Assembly (NCBI RefSeq): GCF_052113705.1
Contig: NZ_JBGQOG010000007.1
Span: 62,001 to 126,000, forward strand
Reading direction: 5' to 3'
DNA: 64,000 nucleotides
Origin: JBGQOG01 sp052113705
GTDB lineage: Bacteria > Pseudomonadota > Alphaproteobacteria > Rhodobacterales > Rhodobacteraceae
Part shown: positions 16,643 to 29,303 of the stretch, one piece after another
Numbering within the stretch: the first letter of the stretch is position 1
Layout: every line of letters starts with the position of its first letter
Translations under genes and position numbers: made by a program
The notes under the pieces: generated by a model
Seen by the model: the letters and a program-made list of their open reading frames with translations, nothing else
Told to the model about the DNA's origin: nothing
Databases searched by the model: none

Positions 16643-17422
16643 ATGACCGACCAGAGCTATACTCCCCGCGCGGCCTCTCCCTTGCACGAACTTTCGCATT
16701 GGGATGGCCTGCGCCACTTTTTTTCTGGACTCGCGAGTAAGTTGTTTTCCACCACCGCCCGGACCGAGACCGCGTCGGCTGCGCCCATGCTGCTGACCCG
16801 TCCGCTGCCGGGCACCGCCACCGCGGGCGGCACCCCGAATGCACCGCTGTCCGCCGAGCGCCCCGCCGGGCTGCCGCAGGTCAAGCGCAACCTCGGCCGC
16901 AAGCCCGAGCAAATTGGCGGCTGGACGGTCTATGACAGCTACCCGCGGATGTTCGCCAGCGCCTTCACCGACACCCGCCCGGTGATGATCGCCGCGATGG
17001 ATGCGGATCCGCTGATGGCGCAAATCGGCTGGCTGCGCGCGATGGGTCTGCAGGTTTTCACCTCGGGCCGTCTGGAACATGCCACCCGCGAACTGGCCCG
17101 CAACCGCACGAAATGGTCGGTGCTGATCGTCGACCTCGACGGTTTTGGTCTGGCCGAGGGCGGCTCTACCGCCGACAGCCTGCGCGACCTGCGCGCGCGG
17201 ATGCCGGAAATTGTGGTGATCGGCGTTTCGACCACCGTTGCCAACAACGATTTCTCGACCGACCGTCTGGCGCTGTGTGATGTGACCCTGCGCGGCCCCG
17301 TCTCGCTGGCCGCGCTTGAGCTTGGCATGAACGAAGCCGCGATGAACAACCTCGTCTGGCAATCGCGCCGCGCGGCCGACAAACTCTCGACGATGACCGA
17401 GGTGGAGGCCGCACATGGCTGA
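16643..17422 (+). CDS. Degenerate receiver-like protein
   Basis: This 259-residue protein has a disordered N-terminal 100 residues and then a fold that reads like a response-regulator receiver: VMIAAMDADPL, TKWSVLIVDLDGFGLAEG (possible phospho-acceptor Asp) and EIVVIGVSTT (possible switch Thr). The conserved Lys expected later is absent; LRGPVSLAALELG stands there instead. There is no output domain. The ATG at 16643 is preferred over 16613 because CAGGA lies 8 bases upstream. It overlaps the next small gene by 8 bases and lies near a hybrid kinase, so a role as a phosphate sink or non-phosphorylated adaptor is possible but unproven. Confidence 0.6.
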   Translation: MTDQSYTPRAASPLHELSHWDGLRHFFSGLASKLFSTTARTETASAAPMLLTRPLPGTATAGGTPNAPLSAERPAGLPQVKRNLGRKPEQIGGWTVYDSYPRMFASAFTDTRPVMIAAMDADPLMAQIGWLRAMGLQVFTSGRLEHATRELARNRTKWSVLIVDLDGFGLAEGGSTADSLRDLRARMPEIVVIGVSTTVANNDFSTDRLALCDVTLRGPVSLAALELGMNEAAMNNLVWQSRRAADKLSTMTEVEAAHG

Positions 17423-17612
17423 CACCATCACCGCCGAACAGTTGCACCCCAGCGCACTGGTCACCATCGCCATCGGCCGCGGCCTGTGTCAGGGCGAGCT
17501 GGTCGACCAGCCGCGCAACGGCATCGCCGCCATCAGCGGGCCGAATGGCCCCCTGGTCGGACACCTCGTCACCGCTTGGCGTCCGCAGCATGCAGGCGCC
17601 TGCGGGGCCTAG
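17415..17612 (+). CDS. Small hypothetical protein coupled to the receiver-like gene
   Basis: A 65-residue frame starts 8 bases before the stop of the receiver-like gene, which suggests translational coupling. The sequence (starting MADTITAEQLHPSALVTIAIG) has no recognisable domain, signal or membrane helix. A strong hairpin follows 84 bases after its stop. Its reality rests on the overlap and coding-like composition only. Confidence 0.45.
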   Translation: MADTITAEQLHPSALVTIAIGRGLCQGELVDQPRNGIAAISGPNGPLVGHLVTAWRPQHAGACGA

Positions 17613-17695
17613 GGCCGATCCCGATTGGATGTGGATCCGACCGCGCCCGCCCGCATGGCAGTGCGGGTGACACCCCCCGGCGCAGATCCTCTTCC

Positions 17696-17727
17696 AAGGG
17701 CCGCAGAGCAATCTGCGGCCCCTTTTC
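17696..17727 (+). terminator. Intrinsic terminator
   Basis: AAGGGCCGCAGA (17696-17707), loop GCAA, TCTGCGGCCCCTTTT (17712-17726) forms a 12-bp stem with one bulged C and a short U-tract. It ends the transcription unit of the receiver-like and small genes. Confidence 0.75.
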
Positions 17728-17995
17728 ATCGCCCAGCGTGTCATCGCCCTCCACGTCATCGCCTCCCGCATCACCGGCCTGCGCCAATGCGGCAGCCTTG
17801 CGCCGCGGCATGGCGAAACCGCGCGCCGGATCACCCGGCCTGCGGCGGAGGATCGCTCCCGGAGTGCGGCACCTGCGACGGCGCCCGATCAAGCCCCCTC
17901 CCGCCCCCCGAGGTTGCGCGCGTTGATTGCCCAAAAGAAATCCCCCGCCACAAGAGCTGTGTCGGGGGATTGCTCAGGCAAAACGGCAGGTGCGT
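17728..17995. other. Spacer between terminator and response regulator
   Basis: I see no gene in this stretch, which separates the plus-strand unit from the end of the minus-strand response regulator. Frames crossing it are proline/arginine-rich shadows. Confidence 0.4.
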
Positions 17996-18625
17996 TCAGC
18001 AGATCGAATGTTGGTTGGCAATCATCGCCGCATGGGTGCGGTTCTTCGCCCCCAGGCGCGTGCAGATCGAGCGCATGTACATTTTAATCGTCACCTCCGA
18101 GAGGTTCAGGTCCCGCGCGATCTCTTTGTTGGTTTTACCCTCGCAAAGTTTTTTCAGCACCCGGGTTTCCTGCGGGCTCAGGCTCCAGCCCGATTGCGCG
18201 GTATTCGGCTCGGGGTCCGTCATATAACTCATCGGCAGGAAAATCTCGCCCGCCAGCACAAAACGGATCGCGTTGAGCAGGGATTTGGCCGGAAGCGTTT
18301 TCGGGATAAAGCCGCGCGCACCGTTTTCCAGCGCACTCGCCACCGTCTCGCGTGAGGCATTGCCCGAGAAGAGCACGACCGCCCGCCCGGCATTGGCCTC
18401 AACCGCCCGGGTCACCCCGGCAAGCCCCGCCATGCCCGGCATCGTATAATCCAGGAGCACCACGTCATATCCGCCGCGCGTCGCAATCGCCAGCAAAGCC
18501 GAATCGAGGTTCTCACTCATGTCGACTTCAAGTTCGGGTTGCTCGCGCAGGTAATGTGCGATCATCTCACGGATAAGCTGGTGATCGTCCGCGATCAGCA
18601 CTGACATCGTGCGGGTATCTGTCAT
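17996..18625 (-). CDS. NarL/LuxR-type response regulator
   Basis: The 209-residue protein has an N-terminal receiver (acidic pocket IADDH at residues 11-15, phospho-acceptor Asp59 in VLLDYTMPG, conserved Lys in FIPKTLP) and a C-terminal LuxR helix-turn-helix (LSPQETRVLKKLCEGKTNKE, then VTIKMYMRSICTRLGAKNR). The start at 18625 gives the normal receiver N-terminus; the frame extends 16 codons upstream. It is transcribed away from the molybdopterin-fold protein and hybrid kinase genes, which makes that kinase its most likely partner. Target genes are unknown. Confidence 0.92.
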   Translation of the reverse strand: MTDTRTMSVLIADDHQLIREMIAHYLREQPELEVDMSENLDSALLAIATRGGYDVVLLDYTMPGMAGLAGVTRAVEANAGRAVVLFSGNASRETVASALENGARGFIPKTLPAKSLLNAIRFVLAGEIFLPMSYMTDPEPNTAQSGWSLSPQETRVLKKLCEGKTNKEIARDLNLSEVTIKMYMRSICTRLGAKNRTHAAMIANQHSIC

Positions 18626-18893
18626 ACGCCCTGCCTCGTTTCTTCTGTTTGCGGCACAAACCCCTGTGGGCATTGCCTAACCGCTTGTCCCCGTTCATAA
18701 GCGGAGGACGCCATCACCTTTGTGACGCCTCTCCCAACCCTAAGCAACCTTGACTTGTGCAGATTGTCCGCATCCATCCTTTAAAGATATATTAAAATAC
18801 GTTTGCGCCAACACTATTCTTTTGGAGGTATTCCTCGACCTGCCCGGCGGCCATAGGGTATTCAGGCGTAGTATGGTCGAAGGATTTGTATCC

Positions 18894-19520
18894 ATGGTTT
18901 CTGAATTTGTGATCCGTTCGGCCGATTTGGCCGGAACGGCTCTTACGCGTCGCCGCATGGGCAAGCAGACAATCGGGCACCGGGCGGCCAGCCTGGCGCT
19001 TGCGCTGGTGGCGGCCCTCGGGACCGTTGCGCTCACCCCGCCGCTCCATGCACAGGAAACCATCGCCCCGCTGACCGCCCTTCCGCTGCCCACGGGGCCG
19101 ATTGTGCTGACCGTCACCGGCGATATCAGCGTGACCAATCAGGACGGCGCTGCGGTGTTTGACGATGCGATGCTGGCGACGCTGCCCGCGATCAGCTTCA
19201 CCACGACCACCAACTGGACCGAGGGCGCGCATGAGTTTTCGGGCCCGGCGCTCTCGACCGTGCTTGCGGCCCTGGGGGCGGGGCCGGGCATCGTCGATGC
19301 CAAGGCCGCCAATGACTACGCGGTCTATTTTGAGCCCGCCGAAATCGGCACCGACGCGCCGATCATCACCCGTCTGATCGACGGCAAGACGTTTTCGCTG
19401 CGGGACAACGGCCCGCTCTGGGTCCTGTATCCCTATGACAGCAGCGCCGATTACGAGACAGAGAAGGTATATTCGCTGTCGATCTGGCAATTGGCCAGCC
19501 TGCACGTCCGCCAACCGTGA
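18894..19520 (+). CDS. Periplasmic protein with a molybdopterin-oxidoreductase-like fold, no cysteine
   Basis: The 208-residue protein has a hydrophobic signal segment (ASLALALVAALGTVAL) with likely cleavage near LHAQE, followed by a domain like the oxidoreductase molybdopterin-binding fold (LTVTGDISVTNQDGAAVFDDA, then FSGPALSTVLAALGA). In sulfite oxidase and YedY enzymes a Cys ligates molybdenum; here the mature part contains no Cys at all, so catalysis of that kind is unlikely. The ATG at 18894 has GAAGGA (18879-18884) upstream. Its stop overlaps the GTG start of the hybrid kinase, so it may act as a periplasmic sensor partner. Confidence 0.75.
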   Translation: MVSEFVIRSADLAGTALTRRRMGKQTIGHRAASLALALVAALGTVALTPPLHAQETIAPLTALPLPTGPIVLTVTGDISVTNQDGAAVFDDAMLATLPAISFTTTTNWTEGAHEFSGPALSTVLAALGAGPGIVDAKAANDYAVYFEPAEIGTDAPIITRLIDGKTFSLRDNGPLWVLYPYDSSADYETEKVYSLSIWQLASLHVRQP

Positions 19521-22500
19521 GTGCGCGCGCCTCCCTGCGCGGACGTCCGGAGACTGCGGAGCCGCATCGGCAACCCCGTCTGACTCTGCTCACGATCTGG
19601 GTGGTGCCCATGATCGTGCTGATGGCTGCCGCAATTTCCGGCATGTCGCTCTATACCCATGCGATCAACACCCAGCTTGACCGGCTGCGCGCGGCACAAT
19701 CCGACAATACCACCTGGATCATCAGCCAGATGGAAGTGGATTATCTGCGCTTTCAGCACGCGGTTGAGCTGGCGATCAGCTATCCGCCGGACCCCGACAA
19801 GATTGAGGATCCCCGGCTGGATGACGTCCGGCGCACCTATGACATTCTCTACAGCCGGATCTCGGTGATTTCGGGTGGCAATTACACCCATGCGGTGCAT
19901 CCGATGTCGGATCTGACCGACATCTGGGCCGAATTGCGCGAGGCGTTGCTGTCCAACACCCCGCTCATCGACAGCGCCAACCCCGTGCTGCGGGCGGGCC
20001 TGCCGCAAATGTACGCCCATAATTCGGCCCTCGATCAGAAGATCCGGGATTTTGTGGTCTCGGCGCTGCTGGTGCAGATCGACCATGCCGCGATCGAGCG
20101 CGAACAGATCCGCTCGCTTCTGGGCCGGTTCTGGGGTCTGGCGATGGTGCTGATCCTGATCCTGGCCGGGATCACCTGGACGCTGGTGCGGCTTTACCGC
20201 GACCTGCGGCTGCGCACGGCGGCGACCGAGCGCGCGATCTCGAACCTGACCACCACCATCGAAAGCTCGCTCGACGCGGTGATCGTGGCGGATGCCGCCG
20301 GGCTGGTCACGCAATACAACTCCGCCGCCCGCAAGATCTTTGGCTATTCCGAAACCGAGGCTTTGGGGCAATCGCTCTGGACGCTGTTCATGCCCGAGCG
20401 GTTCCGCGATGAGCACAAGCGCGGCATGGCCCGCTTCATGCGCACCGGCACCGGCAGCCTGACCAACCGGGGCCGGGTGCTGCTGACCGCCATGCGCAAG
20501 GATGGCACCGAATTTCCGGTGGAAGCCGCCATCGTTTCAGACCGCAATTCCGAAGGCTCGCTGATTTTCATCGGCTTTGTGCGCGACGTCTCGGACCGGT
20601 TGCGCATCGAGAACACGCTGAAACAGGCGCGCGACCGCGCTCTGCGCTCGGAACAGGCGAAATCGCGTTTCCTCGCGGTGATGAGCCATGAGATGCGCAC
20701 GCCGCTGAACGGCGTGGTGGCGGCGCTGGATGTGATCGAGCGGACGACGCAAATGTCCAGCCGCCAACGGCGGTTCCTCTCGATCGCGCAAAGCTGCTCG
20801 GCGACCGCGCTGGAGCAGATCGGCGATGTGCTCGAACTGACGCGTCTGGACAGCGGGATGCCGCTGGAACCGGAGGTGCGTTTCGACATCGTGGCGCTGA
20901 TGAGCGAGATCGTGAAACAGGGCCGCCCGCTGGCACGTGCCAAGGGCAATGATCTGGCGCTGCGCCTGCCCGACAGCGCCGTCGGGCAGATCCCCAGCCA
21001 GGTGGTGGGGATGAAGCGGCTTTTGGGCCGGGCGCTGTTCAACCTGATGGGCAATGCGCTGAAATTCACCGAAGGCGGCCGGATCACCATTTCGGCCACG
21101 CTGGCCGAGCGGCAGGAGAATGACCTGATCCTGCGCATCGAGGTCGCCGACACCGGCATCGGGATTCCGCCCGATCAGCAAGAGCGGATCTTTGAGAATT
21201 TCGAGACGATGGACGACACGTTCACCCGCACCGCGCAGGGCACCGGGCTTGGCCTCGGCATTGCCCGGCGCGCGGTCGAGGCGATGGGCGGCCGCATCGG
21301 CGTCGAGAGCGAACCGGGCAAGGGTTCGACCTTCTGGTTCACCTGCCACTTCCAGGCGGCCGTGCTGGCGGGCGCGGAAGTGAACGTGGCGGCGGTGGTG
21401 CCGGAGGAACTTGATGATGAGGCGCCCGAGCTGGCCATCCCGGGCCTCCCCGCTCCGGAAAAGGCGCTGGAGCGGCCTTTGGTGGCGCCGGTGCGGGCGC
21501 TCTCGGTGCTGATTGCCGAGGACAATCCGATCAACCGGCTGGTGCTGGATGAGATGATGCGGCGCATGGGGCATATGACGCAGCTGGCCGAGAATGGCCG
21601 GATTGCGATGGAAATGGCCGGGGTGACGGCGTTTGATCTGATCCTGATGGACATCTCGATGCCCGAGATGGACGGGCTGGAGGCCACGCGCCGCATCCGC
21701 GCGGGCGGTGCCTCGCACCGGGCCTGGATCGTCGGCGTGACGGCGCATGCGATGGATGGCGATCTGGCCGAATATGCGGCGCATGGCTTTGACGAAATGA
21801 TGCCAAAACCCGTGACATTTGACCGGCTGGATGCGATGCTGCTGCGGCGCAGCACGACCAATCCCGAGCCGGCGCGGTCAGGCCCTGCCGCAGATGGTTC
21901 TGCGCCATCTGCTGCTGATGAGATGGAGGAAAATGACTTTGGTGATCCGATTGTCCCGGCAACGGCATCGGGCATCGCCGGTATAAATCTGGAAATCAGC
22001 TGTTTGATCGACGATTTGCACGCCGAACAAACGGCATCGGCCGCATCGCCCGCGACCTTGTCTCCCGCCCAGGGGGGCGGGGACGGTGCCGCGCCTTCGG
22101 CATCTGCCGGAACCCTTCCCGTAGCCGGGGCTGAAGCGGCAGCAGATCCGCATGTTTCTGTCTCGGTGACGGCCCCCCAGCCTGTAATGATTGACGAGGT
22201 ACTCCCGATGAATTCTGCCTCTCCTGTTCAACAAACCGACGCTGATTTTCCGCCCCTGGCGGCCACTGTGCCCGCCAGCAATGTTCTGGACACTCAGGTC
22301 CTGAACGAAGCGATGGACCTGCTGGGCCCGGAGCGTTTCCTCGAAATGACCAACCGCTTCCGCGACGAAGCCCGGGGCACGATGGAGGGTCTGGCGCGCC
22401 GTCTGAATGAGGCGCTTCCCACCCAAGGCGCTGAGATTGCAGGTGAACTGCACCGGCTGGCGGGGGCGGCTGCGCTGTTCGGCGGCGTCACCCTGTCGCG

Positions 22501-22684
22501 CCGTCTGGCCGCCGCCGAGGATGTGCTGCGCCGCGATGGTCCGGCCTATCTGATCCCGGACCTGCCCTCGCTCACCTCGGCCTGGCGCGCGCTCGACTGG
22601 GCCTTGGTTGCCGTCGGCGACCCGGGCGATGCCACCCCCAGCGCCCCGGCTGCGGCGCCGCGCAAGGCGGGCACCGGCCTCTGA
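19517..22684 (+). CDS. Hybrid sensor histidine kinase (PAS-HisKA-HATPase-REC-Hpt)
   Basis: The 1055-residue membrane kinase has helices at about 24-46 and 207-228 around a 160-residue periplasmic domain, a PAS domain at about 245-350, the dimerisation helix with His391 in MSHEMRTPLNG, an ATP-binding domain (NALKFT, DTGIGIPPDQQE, GTGLGLGIA), a receiver with Asp712 in LILMDISMPEMDG, a 150-residue Ala/Pro-rich linker and an Hpt domain with His979 in LHRLAGAAALFG. A full phosphorelay to an external regulator is therefore possible. It starts with GTG overlapping the previous stop (GTGA). The divergent LuxR-type regulator is the natural output. Confidence 0.93.
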   Translation: MSARASLRGRPETAEPHRQPRLTLLTIWVVPMIVLMAAAISGMSLYTHAINTQLDRLRAAQSDNTTWIISQMEVDYLRFQHAVELAISYPPDPDKIEDPRLDDVRRTYDILYSRISVISGGNYTHAVHPMSDLTDIWAELREALLSNTPLIDSANPVLRAGLPQMYAHNSALDQKIRDFVVSALLVQIDHAAIEREQIRSLLGRFWGLAMVLILILAGITWTLVRLYRDLRLRTAATERAISNLTTTIESSLDAVIVADAAGLVTQYNSAARKIFGYSETEALGQSLWTLFMPERFRDEHKRGMARFMRTGTGSLTNRGRVLLTAMRKDGTEFPVEAAIVSDRNSEGSLIFIGFVRDVSDRLRIENTLKQARDRALRSEQAKSRFLAVMSHEMRTPLNGVVAALDVIERTTQMSSRQRRFLSIAQSCSATALEQIGDVLELTRLDSGMPLEPEVRFDIVALMSEIVKQGRPLARAKGNDLALRLPDSAVGQIPSQVVGMKRLLGRALFNLMGNALKFTEGGRITISATLAERQENDLILRIEVADTGIGIPPDQQERIFENFETMDDTFTRTAQGTGLGLGIARRAVEAMGGRIGVESEPGKGSTFWFTCHFQAAVLAGAEVNVAAVVPEELDDEAPELAIPGLPAPEKALERPLVAPVRALSVLIAEDNPINRLVLDEMMRRMGHMTQLAENGRIAMEMAGVTAFDLILMDISMPEMDGLEATRRIRAGGASHRAWIVGVTAHAMDGDLAEYAAHGFDEMMPKPVTFDRLDAMLLRRSTTNPEPARSGPAADGSAPSAADEMEENDFGDPIVPATASGIAGINLEISCLIDDLHAEQTASAASPATLSPAQGGGDGAAPSASAGTLPVAGAEAAADPHVSVSVTAPQPVMIDEVLPMNSASPVQQTDADFPPLAATVPASNVLDTQVLNEAMDLLGPERFLEMTNRFRDEARGTMEGLARRLNEALPTQGAEIAGELHRLAGAAALFGGVTLSRRLAAAEDVLRRDGPAYLIPDLPSLTSAWRALDWALVAVGDPGDATPSAPAAAPRKAGTGL

Positions 22685-22699
22685 GACCACAACCGACCA

Positions 22700-22728
22700 C
22701 AAAAAGGGGGCCCGCTGGCCCCTTTTTG
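22700..22728 (+). terminator. Intrinsic terminator after the hybrid kinase
   Basis: AAAAAGGGGGCC, short loop, GGCCCCTTTTT forms a strong stem with an A-tract before and a U-tract after it, 16 bases past the kinase stop. It is also placed to terminate transcription from the minus strand. Confidence 0.85.
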
Positions 22729-22746
22729 ACCTGCGGCCCTGCTTTT

Positions 22747-23097
22747 TCAGGCCGCACGGCGAATCCGCATCAGCCGTTCCACGATCGGCGCCCCCGTGAT
22801 CACCACGGTGATCACCACGATCATCCGCATCACGTGATGCGTAACCACAAAGCCCAGATCGGCCCCCGGGACACTGGCGAGCACCGTCATCTCGGCCTGC
22901 CCACCCGGCGCAAAGTCCAAGAACCCCTCGACCGGCCGCGCGAGGTCCCTCAGCGCCACCAGCTCGGTAAGGCCCGCCGCCAGCGCCCCGATCAGCAGCA
23001 CGAAAACCACCCCCGAGGCCACCACCCGCCGCAGCTCGCGCCAGGTGACGGGGCGCGGGCCGAGGTCGAAATGCGGCTGCACATCGAGGCGGCGCAC
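22747..23097 (-). pseudogene. AbrB-family membrane protein, C-terminal half only
   Basis: The frame from a GTG at 23097 encodes 116 residues that match one repeat of AbrB (often called putative ammonia monooxygenase family) proteins: WRELRRVVASGVVFVLLIG, then the signature FAPGGQAEMTVLAS and DLGFVVTHHVMRMIVVI. Full members have about 350 residues with two such repeats and around ten helices. The frame remains open to 23157 but without an ATG, and then meets a stop. I read it as the remnant of a deleted gene beside the siderophore island; a short functional membrane protein is the alternative. Confidence 0.65.
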
Positions 23098-23370
23098 CGG
23101 GTCCGCCTGCGCGCCTTGCGCGGCCGCGAGCGCGGTGACGACGCGGAATAGCCCCTCTCACCACTCACAGTTTCGGGAGCCTGCGCGGGCAACAGAATCG
23201 CCAGAAACTCCCGCAACACGCCATAAATAAACGCAAATATCAGGGTGCTTACGGCAGTTAACATTGTCCCGGCGCAAGCTTCTGCCCCGCCCCTGCGCTC
23301 TGCCCCCCCGGACGGGGCATTTCTGCATCTGGACAGGCGGTCTGCGCCGATGTACCTCAGGGGTCAAAAG

Positions 23371-23387
23371 TTGACTGTTTTACTCGA
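23371..23387 (+). promoter_or_regulatory. Candidate iron-responsive operator upstream of entE
   Basis: TTGACTGTTTTACTCGA fits the RirA-type IRO pattern TGA-N9-TCA with one mismatch (TCG). It lies 66 bases before the entE start and shares TTGACTGTTTT with the site upstream of the FepA-like receptor at 34470. The surrounding 150 bases are AT-richer than average, as expected of a promoter. Confidence 0.5.
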
Positions 23388-23452
23388 CAAGCCCCTTTGC
23401 CCGCCCTGACCGGCCCGGATGCCGCGAGGAAGGGACCCGACGGAGAGCCCCG

Positions 23453-25111
23453 ATGACCGAGACCTGCCCGCCCGCCGCCACTGTGCCCCCCCGCCAGATC
23501 TGGCCCGCCGACCGCGCCGCGCGCTACCGCGCCCTTGGCTATTGGAGCGGCGAGAGTTTTGCGCAGATGCTGGCCCGGGTGGCCGCCGCCCAGGGCGCGC
23601 ATCCGGCGGTGATCGCAGGTGAAACGCGCTGGAGCTATGCCGAGCTTTTGGAGAAAGCACAGCGTCTCGCCGCAGGCTTTGCGGGCCTGGGGCTGTGCCC
23701 CGGCGACCGGGTGCTGGTGCAACTGCCGAACCGGGCCGAGTTCCTGTCGGTGGTCTTTGGCCTCTTTTGGGCGGGACTTGTGCCGGTCTACGCCCTGCCC
23801 GCGCATCGCGCGGCCGAGGTCGCGCATCTGGCGCGCAAATCGGGCGCGCGCGCCTATGTGGTGGCCGACCGTCATGAAGGGTTCGACTATCGCCCCCTCG
23901 CGAGGGCTTTGCGCGCCGAACTGCCGGATCTGACCGAGGTCGTCGTGCTGGGCGAGGCCGAGGAATTCACCCCGCTCCGCGCCTTTGACGCCTTGGCGCC
24001 GCTGCCGATGGTGGCGGTGGACGCCGCTGCGGTGGCGTTTTTGCAAATCTCGGGCGGCAGCACTGGCCTGCCCAAACTGATCCCGCGCACGCATGACGAT
24101 TACCTCTATTCCTGCCGTGCCAGCGCCGAGATCTGCGGCCTTACCCCGGACAGCATCTACCTTGCCGCGCTGCCCGTGGCACATAACTTCCCGATGAGTT
24201 CCCCCGGCGTCATGGGTGCACTCTGCGCATGCGCGACGGTGGTGATGGCCCCGAACCCCTCGCCCGACACCGCCTTCGCGCTGATCGCGGCGGAAAGGGT
24301 CACCATCACCGGCCTCGTGCCGCCCCTGGCCCTTCTGTGGCTGCAGGCGGCCCCCGGCACGGCGCATGACCTCTCCAGCCTGCAGGTCTTACAGGTGGGC
24401 GGCGCGAAATTCACCCCGGAGGCGGCAGCACGCGTGCGCCCGGTGCTGGGCTGCACCCTGCAACAGGTGTTTGGCATGGCCGAGGGGCTGGTGAATTACA
24501 CCCGCCTAAATGATCCGGAGGCGGTCATCATCGGCACGCAAGGCCGCCCGATCAGCCCCGAGGATGAGGTTCTGGTGCTTGATGACGCCGGAGAGCCGGT
24601 GCCCGAGGGCATGCCCGGACATCTTCTGACCCGCGGCCCCTATACGATCAGCGCCTATCACGACGAGCCGACCGCCAATGCGCGCTCCTTCACGCCGGAT
24701 GGCTATTACCGCACCGGTGATATCGTGCGCCGCCTGCCCGGCGGCTATCTTGAGGTGCAGGGCCGCGCCAGCGATCACATCAACCGCGCGGGCGAAAAGA
24801 TCTCGGCCGAGGAGGTCGAGGATCACCTGCTGGCGCATCCCGCCGTCTTTGACGCCGCCGTGGTCTCGGTGCCCGATGCCTATCTGGGCGAGCGGATCTG
24901 CGCCTTTGTGGTGCCGATGCCGGGGGCCGAGCCGCCCAAGGCCGCCACGCTGAAGGGATTTGTGCGCGCGCGCGGCATTGCGGCGTTCAAAGTGCCCGAT
25001 CAGGTGGTCTTCCTGCCCGCCTTTGAAACCACCGCCGTGGGGAAGGTCAGCCGCAAGGCCCTGCGCGCCGCCCTGCGGGACCAATTCCTGATGACCGGAG
25101 ATGTCGCATGA
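23453..25111 (+). CDS. entE: 2,3-dihydroxybenzoate-AMP ligase (EntE/DhbE-like)
   Basis: The 552-residue protein is a stand-alone aryl-acid adenylating enzyme. It activates an aryl acid with ATP and loads it on an aryl carrier protein. The P-loop-like motif is ISGGSTGLPKLIPRTH near residues 198-213. The pocket motif LPVAHNFPMSSPG keeps the His-Asn and Ser, and FGMAEGLVNYTR keeps the Val, that mark 2,3-dihydroxybenzoate rather than salicylate specificity in DhbE. The stop overlaps the carrier protein gene (ATGA). Genes making dihydroxybenzoate are not nearby. Confidence 0.92.
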   Translation: MTETCPPAATVPPRQIWPADRAARYRALGYWSGESFAQMLARVAAAQGAHPAVIAGETRWSYAELLEKAQRLAAGFAGLGLCPGDRVLVQLPNRAEFLSVVFGLFWAGLVPVYALPAHRAAEVAHLARKSGARAYVVADRHEGFDYRPLARALRAELPDLTEVVVLGEAEEFTPLRAFDALAPLPMVAVDAAAVAFLQISGGSTGLPKLIPRTHDDYLYSCRASAEICGLTPDSIYLAALPVAHNFPMSSPGVMGALCACATVVMAPNPSPDTAFALIAAERVTITGLVPPLALLWLQAAPGTAHDLSSLQVLQVGGAKFTPEAAARVRPVLGCTLQQVFGMAEGLVNYTRLNDPEAVIIGTQGRPISPEDEVLVLDDAGEPVPEGMPGHLLTRGPYTISAYHDEPTANARSFTPDGYYRTGDIVRRLPGGYLEVQGRASDHINRAGEKISAEEVEDHLLAHPAVFDAAVVSVPDAYLGERICAFVVPMPGAEPPKAATLKGFVRARGIAAFKVPDQVVFLPAFETTAVGKVSRKALRAALRDQFLMTGDVA

Positions 25112-25356
25112 CCCTGACCGCCCCCCTCACCCTCGCCCGGATGCGCGCCGACATTGCCACCGCCATTGACCTCGCCCCGGAAGAGCTGGGGCTGGAAGAT
25201 AATCTCATGGACCTCGGCCTCGACTCGCTGCGCTTGATGAACCTGACGCTGCTCTGGCAAGAGGCCGGGCTGAAGATGGATTTCGGCATTTTCGCGGAAT
25301 CCGCCACCCTGGGCGAGTGGTGGCAGGCGGTGGAACAGCACCGGCAGGAGGGCTGA
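25108..25356 (+). CDS. Free-standing aryl carrier protein
   Basis: This 82-residue protein is an acyl/aryl carrier with the phosphopantetheine site LGLDSLRLM at Ser40. It resembles the C-terminal carrier domain of EntB/DhbB but lacks the isochorismatase domain that is normally fused in front of it. It should accept dihydroxybenzoate from EntE and pass it to the condensation domain of the NRPS that starts 1 base after its stop. Start overlaps the entE stop by 4 bases. Confidence 0.9.
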   Translation: MTLTAPLTLARMRADIATAIDLAPEELGLEDNLMDLGLDSLRLMNLTLLWQEAGLKMDFGIFAESATLGEWWQAVEQHRQEG

Positions 25357-25357
25357 G

Positions 25358-29263
<3,906 letters not shown>

Positions 29264-29303
29264 GATGGCGGCTCAGGTGGCGACCAACGCGGCGGCGGGC
29301 TGA

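Noticed and set aside
22992..23264. 90-codon minus-strand frame near the AbrB fragment
   Set aside because: It is in a different frame from the AbrB match; only its first 25 residues look membrane-like and the rest is Arg/Ser-rich.
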